Source of the DNA: Streptomyces sp. ISL-43
GTDB lineage: Bacteria > Actinomycetota > Actinomycetes > Streptomycetales > Streptomycetaceae
Direction: 5' to 3'
Length of the DNA: 64,000 nt
Assembly (NCBI RefSeq): GCF_018614195.1
Contig: NZ_JAGGOT010000051.1
Location: forward strand, 62,001-126,000
How positions within the stretch are numbered: position 1 is the first letter of the stretch; the number at the start of each line of letters is the position of its first letter. Positions 58,183 to 64,000 of the stretch are shown in pieces. Under the pieces are notes generated by a model that saw nothing but the letters and a program-made list of their open reading frames with translations, did not search any database and had not been told where the DNA came from. Both the position numbers and the translations under genes were made by a program.

Positions 58183-59022
58183 TCATGCCGCGACCGCCTT
58201 GCGCACCAGCGCGGCGGCCTCTGCCCGCGCCAGATGTCCGTCGGCCACCACGGTGACGACCCGCCGCACGACGGTCGCTCCGGCCGCGACGGGCAGCCGC
58301 CGGTCATGGGCGAGGGAGGAACCCACGCCCGGGTACTCGGCGGCGCGCAGGAACCACGGATCGCGCCTCGTCTCCTCGCTCGCGCCGGCGAAGACCAGGG
58401 TCCAGCCCGGGCCGGCCAGCGCGACCCAGCCGGCACGGGAGCCGTGCACGGCCTCCTCGCCGTCCGCGTCCGCACTGAAGACGACCGGCGCCGCCGCCTC
58501 CTTGGGTGCGCGCCAGAAGAAGCCGCCGTAGGCCGCGCCCGGTCGTCCGTTGGTGGCCGGGCTGCCGATGGACAGGGCTTGGCCCGACACCTCGGTGAGC
58601 GAGAAGGCGAAGTCCAGGGCCCAGGCCGAGTCGCTCAGTACCGCCGTCGCCACGGTCCGGCGTTCGCGCAGGAGCACCCGGCCCCCGGCCGTCCAGCTCA
58701 GGTTCTCCACGAACCCGTCCGGTGCGCGGAGTGTGAAGCCGTCGTGCCGCTGCACGCCGTGGTTGTCGAGCTCGGTCGGCCCCCGGTCGCGTACGAAGGT
58801 GCGCCCGCCCCAGAAGTTGTGGCCCGCCACGTCGGGCACGGCCACGCCGACGCCGAGGTGGTGCGGGTGGTCCGCGGGCATCAGGTCGGTGACACGGACC
58901 CCTGCCAGGGTGGTGACGGGATGCAGGCAGGGCCGGGGGGAGTGGTCCCGTGCCATGTCCGCACCAGCGGTGTACCGGGCCACCGGGCGCCCGGCGCAGC
59001 GCAGGACGAGGGCCGCGTTCAT
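58183..59022 (-). CDS. DUF6807 (PmoA-type) protein
   Basis: 279 residues, soluble. It is rich in His/Trp motifs such as DHPHHLGVGVAVPDVAGHNFWGG (about 51-73), YGGFFWRAP and GWVALAGPGW, the pattern of the DUF6807 family found in sugar-catabolic loci. The biochemical role is not established to my knowledge. It overlaps the oxidoreductase gene (ATGA), and the pair often occur together, so a joint modification of a sugar or sugar acid is likely. Confidence 0.8.
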   Translation of the reverse strand: MNAALVLRCAGRPVARYTAGADMARDHSPRPCLHPVTTLAGVRVTDLMPADHPHHLGVGVAVPDVAGHNFWGGRTFVRDRGPTELDNHGVQRHDGFTLRAPDGFVENLSWTAGGRVLLRERRTVATAVLSDSAWALDFAFSLTEVSGQALSIGSPATNGRPGAAYGGFFWRAPKEAAAPVVFSADADGEEAVHGSRAGWVALAGPGWTLVFAGASEETRRDPWFLRAAEYPGVGSSLAHDRRLPVAAGATVVRRVVTVVADGHLARAEAAALVRKAVAA

Positions 59023-60182
59023 CGGGCCTCCGCCCCGGCCGGCAGCGTCCAGGGGGCGCTGAGTTCGGAGTAGAGGCTGAGTGTGTGGGCACTCGTGTCG
59101 ACGAGTGCGTCGATCCCGTCGACGACCCGGCGCGGCGTACCGCGGCCCGGCTCGGTGTGCCAGTACGCGTCCGGCAGCGCCACGGGGTCGGGTGCCAGCC
59201 GGATCGCCTCCACGACCCGCATGAACGCGCCGGTCTCCTCGGGCGGTACGCACAGGGCCTCGCCGTCGGTCACATGGCCGACGAGGTTCTCCAGCAGATC
59301 GGTCCGGCCGTGGACGGTCTCCTCCGGGCCGTGCCCGGCCCGCTGGAGCAGCACCCGGTCCTGGCGGTACCAGAAGGTGATGCGCCCCCGGCTGCCGTGG
59401 ACCACCACGTACGGCTCGGAGTCCTTCTCGGCGCACAGGGTCGCCGCGACGGTGATCCGGCTGCCTGCCGTGGTCACGATCCGGACGCAGGAGGTGTCGT
59501 CGGACTCGATGGCGTTGGCACGCGTGAGCTCGGCCTCGATGTGCTCGACGTCCTCGGCCCGAGTGCTGCCGGCGAGGGCCAGCGCGGTGGCGACGGCATG
59601 GGCCAGCGGGTTGGTCAGGGCCCCGTCGACGACGTCGATGCCGTCCAGGCGCCGGTGGCCGGCCCAGGGCGCACGTCGGAAGTACGCCTCGTCACGGACC
59701 CAGGCGCCGGCCGCGCCGACGCCGAGGAGTTCGCCGATCTCGCCCTCCTCGATGAGCCGCCTGATGGCGGGAACAGCATGTGAGCCGAGGGACTGGAAGC
59801 CGATCTGGCAGGCCACACCGGCCGCCGCCACTGCGTCCGCCATCCGGCGGAACTCCGCGTACGACGGTGCCGGGGGCTTCTCCAGGAGGATGTGCGCGCC
59901 GTGGCCGGCGGCGGTCAGGGCCAGATCGGTGTGGGTCTGGATCGGCGTACAGAGCACGGCGATCCGGGCCCCGGTGGAGGCCATCAGCGAGTCGAAGTCC
60001 GAGGACTGCTCCGGGGCGCCGAACCCGTCCAGCTCATCGGCGTCGAGCGGCCGTAGCTCGCAGACGCCGGCGAGGCGGACCAGGCCGAGGTGTTCGAGCC
60101 TGCGGATGCCCCGCAGGTGCGAACGGCCGTGGCCGCGTGCACCCGCCAGGACCACGGGCAGTGGGGTGCGTACGGTACTCAT
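59019..60182 (-). CDS. Gfo/Idh/MocA-family oxidoreductase
   Basis: 387 residues. An N-terminal Rossmann domain (VVLAGARGHGRSHLRGI, residues 9-25) carries the EKPP motif (LLEKPPAP near 98-105) of the family. The C-terminal dehydrogenase domain has GALTNPLAHAVATALAL. It probably oxidises or epimerises a sugar with NAD(P). It overlaps the permease stop upstream and the DUF6807 start downstream by four bases each. Confidence 0.87.
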   Translation of the reverse strand: MSTVRTPLPVVLAGARGHGRSHLRGIRRLEHLGLVRLAGVCELRPLDADELDGFGAPEQSSDFDSLMASTGARIAVLCTPIQTHTDLALTAAGHGAHILLEKPPAPSYAEFRRMADAVAAAGVACQIGFQSLGSHAVPAIRRLIEEGEIGELLGVGAAGAWVRDEAYFRRAPWAGHRRLDGIDVVDGALTNPLAHAVATALALAGSTRAEDVEHIEAELTRANAIESDDTSCVRIVTTAGSRITVAATLCAEKDSEPYVVVHGSRGRITFWYRQDRVLLQRAGHGPEETVHGRTDLLENLVGHVTDGEALCVPPEETGAFMRVVEAIRLAPDPVALPDAYWHTEPGRGTPRRVVDGIDALVDTSAHTLSLYSELSAPWTLPAGAEAR

Positions 60183-61006
60183 CCCTTCACCGCCCCCGCG
60201 CTGAAGCCGGTGACCAGCCACTTCTGGATGAAGGCGAACACGATGACGACGGGCACCGCCGCGATCACGCCGCCCGCGGCGAGCGCACCCAGGTCGACGC
60301 TGTCCGCGCCCATGAGGGTGTTGAGGCCGACCGGAATGGTCTGCTTCTCCTGGCTGCTGAGGAACATCAGCGCGAAGAGGAAGTGGTTCCAGGCGTGGAC
60401 GAAGGCGAAGGAGCCTACGGCGACCAGACCGGGCCGCAGGAGCGGCAGGACGACGATGCGGAACGCGCCGAAGCGGTTGCAGCCGTCCACCCAGGCGGCC
60501 TCCTCCAGGGAATAGGGCACGTTCTTGATGAAGCCGCTGATGAGGATCATGGACAAGGGGAGCTGGAAGACCGTCTCCGCGATGATGACGCTGCCCAGAG
60601 AGTTGATCATCCGCAGACTGGCGAAGGTCTGGAACAGCGGTACGAGCAACAGCGCGCCCGGGACGAACTGGGAGCACAGCAGGGCCAGCATGAAGCCCTT
60701 CTTGATCCGGAAGTCGAAGCGGGCCAGCGCATAGCCGCCGGTGAGCGCGATCACCGTGGTCATCACCAGGGTCGCGAGGCCGATGAGCAGACTGTTCTGG
60801 AAGTAGATGGCGAAGCTTCGCTCGGTCCACACCTTCGCGAAGTGCTCGGTGGTCATGGGCCACGGCACCAGTGATGTGGAGCCTGCCGGTCGGAGGGCGA
60901 AGAGCAGGATCCAGTAGAAGGGGATCAGGGTGAAGAGAAGATAGATGCCGAGCGGCAGGTAGATCTGCCACCGGGGGACCTCGTCCCAGGCGCGCCGCCG
61001 GTTCAC
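60179..61006 (-). CDS. sugar ABC transporter permease (pectin locus, second)
   Basis: 275 residues with six membrane segments of the MalG type and EAA loop LEEAAWVDGCNRFGAFRIVVLPLLRP around 165-190. It ends FSAGAVKG. The GTG at 61006 overlaps the preceding permease stop (GTGA). It works with the upstream permease and the binding protein at 56738-58078. Confidence 0.92.
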   Translation of the reverse strand: MNRRRAWDEVPRWQIYLPLGIYLLFTLIPFYWILLFALRPAGSTSLVPWPMTTEHFAKVWTERSFAIYFQNSLLIGLATLVMTTVIALTGGYALARFDFRIKKGFMLALLCSQFVPGALLLVPLFQTFASLRMINSLGSVIIAETVFQLPLSMILISGFIKNVPYSLEEAAWVDGCNRFGAFRIVVLPLLRPGLVAVGSFAFVHAWNHFLFALMFLSSQEKQTIPVGLNTLMGADSVDLGALAAGGVIAAVPVVIVFAFIQKWLVTGFSAGAVKG

Positions 61007-61968
61007 TTGCTTTCGCCTCCGAACTTGCTCAGGCGCAGATAGACCATCGAGCAGAAGAGAAGGATCACGAACGCCACCGTCGTGAGCGCGGAGGCGTATC
61101 CGAAGTTGTGGGCGTCGACACTGGTGTTGGCGATGTAGAGGGGCAGCGTGGTCGTCTCGCCCGCGGGGCCGCCGCCGGTCAGGGTGTAGAGGAGATCCAC
61201 GTTGTTGAACTCCCACACCGCCCGCAGCAGGGTGGACAGGATGATCGCGTCCCTGAGGTGCGGCAGCGTGATGTGGAGGAACTGCCGCAGCCGGCCCGCC
61301 CCGTCGACCTCGGCGGCCTCGTACAGGTCCTTCGGCACGGACTGGAGGTCGGCGAGGATGAGGATCGCGAAGAAGGGGACACCGCGCCACAGATCGGCGA
61401 CGACCACCGCGGAGAAGACCGTGGACGTGTCGGACAGCCAGGACGTGCCGTACTCACCGATTCCCATGTCCGCGAGGTAACGGGTCATGCCCGTCTGGGA
61501 GTTGTAGATCAGCACCCAGATGGCTGAAGTCAGTACTCCGGAGACCGCCCACGGGGAGAACACCAGCGCCCGGCCCAAGGCGCGGCCCGCGAACGTCTGG
61601 TTGACGATCAGCGCGAGGGCCAGGCCGAACAGGAGCTGCAGGCTCACCTCGACGGCGACCCACTTCACACTGAACGTCAGCGTCCCCCAGAAGTGCGGGT
61701 CGTCGGTGAAGATGCGCACGAAGTTGTCCAAGCCGGCGAAGCCGTTCCGCCAGGGCTTGGTGGGGTTGTAGTCCTGAAAGCTGTAAGAGAAGACGCTGAG
61801 CACGGGATAGGCGATGAAGCCCAGCATCAGCAGCCCGGCGGGGGCGATCAGCAGGTACGGCAGTCGGCGGGGGGAGGCTCCCGTGCGGCGGCGACCGCGT
61901 ACCTGGGGCGCCCGGGAGACCTGGGGGGCTTTCGGCGCCTGAGGGGGTCGGGTCACAGCTGAGGCCAT
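61003..61968 (-). CDS. sugar ABC transporter permease (pectin locus, first)
   Basis: 321 residues. A basic Pro-rich N-terminus (1-35, with an APQVSRAPQV-like repeat) precedes six membrane segments of the MalF type. The EAA loop is LYEAAEVDGAGRLRQFLHITLPHLRD around 215-240. The ATG at 61968 follows GGAG eight bases upstream. It lies 59 bp after the IlvD/Edd gene on the same strand. Confidence 0.92.
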   Translation of the reverse strand: MASAVTRPPQAPKAPQVSRAPQVRGRRRTGASPRRLPYLLIAPAGLLMLGFIAYPVLSVFSYSFQDYNPTKPWRNGFAGLDNFVRIFTDDPHFWGTLTFSVKWVAVEVSLQLLFGLALALIVNQTFAGRALGRALVFSPWAVSGVLTSAIWVLIYNSQTGMTRYLADMGIGEYGTSWLSDTSTVFSAVVVADLWRGVPFFAILILADLQSVPKDLYEAAEVDGAGRLRQFLHITLPHLRDAIILSTLLRAVWEFNNVDLLYTLTGGGPAGETTTLPLYIANTSVDAHNFGYASALTTVAFVILLFCSMVYLRLSKFGGESK

Positions 61969-62027
61969 GACGGTGGCTCCGTTCTCGGTATTTCGGACAG
62001 GCGGATTCGCCGGCCGCGCGAAGGGAA

Positions 62028-63749
62028 TCAGCCCGCGTAGGGATCGGGAGTCGCCCCCGCCCGAGCCAGGAACTCGAAGTCGCATCCCGTGTCGGCCTGG
62101 GTGACGTGCTCGTTGTAGAGCGCCCCGTAGCCGCGCTCGTAGCGGACCGGCGGCGGGGTCCACTCCTCCCGCCGACGCGCCAACTCGTCCTCGGAAACGT
62201 GTAGATGGAGCGTGCGCGCCTCGACGTCGAGGGTGATCGTGTCGCCCGTGCGGACGAGGGCGAGCGGCCCGCCGACGTACGACTCGGGCGCGACGTGGAG
62301 CACACACGTGCCGTAACTCGTGCCGCTCATCCGGGCGTCGGAGATCCGGACCATGTCCCGTACGCCCTGTTCCAGCAGATGCCTGGGGATCGGCAGCATC
62401 CCGTACTCCGGCATCCCCGGTCCGCCCTTCGGCCCGGCGCCCCGCAACACGAGCACATGGTCCGCGGTGATCCCGAGCTCCGGGTCGTCGATGGTCCGCT
62501 GCATGGTGCGGTAGTCGTCGAAGACCACCGCACGACCTGTGTGCTTCAGCAAGTGCGGCTCGGCGGCGATGTGCTTGATGACCGCGCCGTCCGGGCAGAG
62601 GTTCCCGCGCAGCACCGCGACCCCGCCTTCGGGTGCGACCGCCCGTTCACGCTCCCGGATCACCTCGTCGTTGTGCACCCGAGCGCCGTCGAGCTGTTCC
62701 CGCAGCGTGTCGTGGGAGACGGTCGGCCGGTCGAGATGAAGCACGTCGGTGAGACGGGAGAGGAACCCGGGCATGCCGCCGGCGAAATGGAAGTCCTCCA
62801 TGAGGAACCGCCCACCGGGGCGGAGATCGGCCAGCACCGGCACGGTCCGCGCGATGCGGTCGAAGTCGTCCAGGGTGAGCTTCACCCCTGAACGGCGGGC
62901 CATGGCGATCAGATGGATGACCGCGTTCGTCGACCCGCCGAGCGCCAGCACGGCGGCGACCGCGTCCTCGTACGCCTCCCGGCTCAGAATCCGGGACAAC
63001 CGCCGATCCTGCCGTACGAGCTCCACGATCCGCATCCCGGAGGCGGCCGCCATCCGGTCGTGGCCCGAGTCGACCGCCGGGATCGAGGAGGCGCCCGGCA
63101 CGGTCACGCCGAGGGTCTCGGCGGCGGCGGTGAGCGTGGAGGCCGTGCCCATGGTCATGCAGTGGCCGGGGGAGCGGGCCAGCCCGCTCTCCAGCTCGGC
63201 CATTTCGCAGTCCCCGATCAGGCCCGCCCGCTTGTCGTCCCAGTACTTCCACATGTCGGTGCCGGAACCGAGGGTCTCGCCCCGCCAGTGGCCCGGCAGC
63301 ATCGGCCCGGCCGGCACGAAGACGGTCGGCAGATCCACCGAGGCAGCGCCCATCAGCAGGGCCGGGGTCGACTTGTCGCAGCCGCCGAGGAGAACCGCGC
63401 CGTCGACCGGGTAGGAGCGCAGCAGTTCTTCCGTCTCCATCGCGAGGAGGTTGCGGTAGAGCATCGGCGTCGGCTTCTGGAAGGTCTCGGAGAGGGTGGA
63501 GACCGGGAATTCGAGCGGGAAGCCACCGGCTTGCCACACGCCCCGCTTCACGGCCTGCGCGCGCTCCCGGAGATGAACGTGGCAGGGATTGATGTCGGAC
63601 CAGGTGTTGAGGATCGCCACCACCGGCTTGCCCAGGTGCTCCTCGGGGAGGTAGCCGAGCTGGCGCGTGCGGGCGCGGTGGCTGAACGAGCGCAGTCCGT
63701 CCGTGCCGTACCACTGGTGGCTGCGCAGCTGGTCGGGTCGCCCGCTCAT
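62028..63749 (-). CDS. IlvD/Edd-family sugar-acid dehydratase (L-arabinonate dehydratase type)
   Basis: 573 residues. The Fe-S cysteines expected of the family are Cys56 (NPCHVH), Cys124 (GGCDKSTPA) and Cys197 (GHCMTMG); K126 and the Mg-binding region fit as well. The length and N-terminal SHQWYGTDGLRSFSHRART match the aldonate dehydratases (L-arabinonate/D-xylonate/galactonate) rather than IlvD or Edd. The product would be a 2-keto-3-deoxy acid, suiting the DapA-family gene that precedes it with an ATGA overlap. L-arabinose from pectin side chains is a likely source. Confidence 0.88.
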   Translation of the reverse strand: MSGRPDQLRSHQWYGTDGLRSFSHRARTRQLGYLPEEHLGKPVVAILNTWSDINPCHVHLRERAQAVKRGVWQAGGFPLEFPVSTLSETFQKPTPMLYRNLLAMETEELLRSYPVDGAVLLGGCDKSTPALLMGAASVDLPTVFVPAGPMLPGHWRGETLGSGTDMWKYWDDKRAGLIGDCEMAELESGLARSPGHCMTMGTASTLTAAAETLGVTVPGASSIPAVDSGHDRMAAASGMRIVELVRQDRRLSRILSREAYEDAVAAVLALGGSTNAVIHLIAMARRSGVKLTLDDFDRIARTVPVLADLRPGGRFLMEDFHFAGGMPGFLSRLTDVLHLDRPTVSHDTLREQLDGARVHNDEVIRERERAVAPEGGVAVLRGNLCPDGAVIKHIAAEPHLLKHTGRAVVFDDYRTMQRTIDDPELGITADHVLVLRGAGPKGGPGMPEYGMLPIPRHLLEQGVRDMVRISDARMSGTSYGTCVLHVAPESYVGGPLALVRTGDTITLDVEARTLHLHVSEDELARRREEWTPPPVRYERGYGALYNEHVTQADTGCDFEFLARAGATPDPYAG

Positions 63750-64000
63750 GCCTGCCATCCGGCGGCTATCGCGGCGACCTCGGCGCGTGCGGAAACGGGC
63801 AGCTCACGGCTGGGCGGGCGGATGTCGCGCCGGCACAGACCGAGTGAGGCGAGGGCCTCCTTGACGACGGTGACGTTGTCGGCGCTGCCGTTGGCTGCCC
63901 GCAGCTCCTCGAATCGGCGGATCAGCTCCCACACCTTCATGGCGGCCGGGTAGTCGCCGGCCCGCAGAGCGGACAGCATCTCCAGGGAGAGCGGGGGGCA
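63746..64000 (-). CDS. DapA-family aldolase/dehydratase, C-terminal part (truncated by window edge)
   Basis: The last 84 residues of a dihydrodipicolinate synthase-family protein, recognised by LRAGDYPAAMKVWELIRRFEELRA and VKEALASLGLCRRDIRPPSRELPVSARAEV near the end. The active-site lysine is outside the window. Its stop overlaps the dehydratase ATG (ATGA). In this setting a 2-keto-3-deoxy-L-arabinonate dehydratase or KDG-type aldolase is likely. Confidence 0.8.
   Translation of the reverse strand, partial: CPPLSLEMLSALRAGDYPAAMKVWELIRRFEELRAANGSADNVTVVKEALASLGLCRRDIRPPSRELPVSARAEVAAIAAGWQA

Noticed and set aside
58079..58186. N-terminal extension of the pectin-locus binding protein to an ATG overlapping the upstream stop
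   Set aside because: It would put 36 polar residues before a good lipoprotein signal peptide; the inner ATG at 58078 is more credible.
1..64000. CRISPR arrays, insertion sequences, tRNA genes, integrase or attachment sites
   Set aside because: None was seen on reading through both strands; no transposase- or integrase-like protein is encoded.

Overview
The window looks like chromosomal DNA of a Streptomyces-type actinomycete. Coding sequence is very GC-rich with GC-rich third positions, GTG and TTG starts are common, many neighbouring genes overlap by 1 to 4 bases, and several promoters sit so close to the start codon that the mRNAs should be leaderless. A textbook CebR/cebEFG/bglC cellobiose cluster with its 14-bp operators is present. 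I saw no rRNA, tRNA, CRISPR array, insertion sequence or prophage.

Left part (1-24 kb). The tail of an AraC-type regulator is followed by a rhodanese. A leftward three-gene module follows: an unrecognised 485-residue protein, a MoxR-type AAA ATPase, and a VWA protein that also carries an HExxH motif. Next come a tryptophanyl-tRNA synthetase preceded by a 13-codon leader peptide with two adjacent Trp codons and mutually exclusive hairpins (an attenuator), and an FAD monooxygenase. Divergent from these is a tight rightward set: an unrecognised His/Glu-rich protein, a homocysteine methyltransferase-family enzyme, a FemX/BioF2-type GNAT, an ATP-grasp ligase and an MFS exporter. Together 5.4-14.4 kb reads like a small, uncharacterised amino-acid-derived metabolite cluster with an adjacent, possibly self-protecting TrpRS. 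Then follow a DUF2993 protein, a lipoprotein, argG, a secreted PLD-like enzyme, a phosphoesterase/MFS/TolB-like operon, thpR and an isochorismatase-fold protein.

Middle part (24-45 kb). A secreted GH5 endoglucanase with a CBM35-type domain is divergent from a 1140-residue protein built as beta-helix, CBM2, beta-helix. An IclR regulator is divergent from an operon holding an ABC importer (binding protein and two permeases, no ATPase), a KdgD-type dehydratase, a glucarate/galactarate dehydratase, an unrecognised protein and a uronate dehydrogenase. This is an oxidative galacturonate/glucuronate pathway. The same 16-bp operator lies before the beta-helix protein and before the importer, tying them to the IclR regulator. 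Housekeeping and regulatory genes follow: a saccharopine-dehydrogenase-like protein, a DJ-1/AraC regulator, a membrane protein, a cold shock protein, a sigma factor with a co-transcribed partner, and a GNAT-SnoaL fusion divergent from a TetR gene.

Right part (45.8-64 kb). bglC, cebG, cebF, cebE and divergent cebR handle cello-oligosaccharides. Beyond a convergent terminator lies a leftward pectin locus: PL9 and PL1 pectate lyases, CE8 pectinesterase, a CE12-like acetylesterase, an ABC importer (binding protein and two permeases), a Gfo/Idh/MocA oxidoreductase with a DUF6807 partner, an IlvD/Edd sugar-acid dehydratase and a DapA-family aldolase/dehydratase cut by the window edge. Overall the right 40 kb equips the cell to degrade plant cell walls, import the products and oxidise uronic and aldonic acids.
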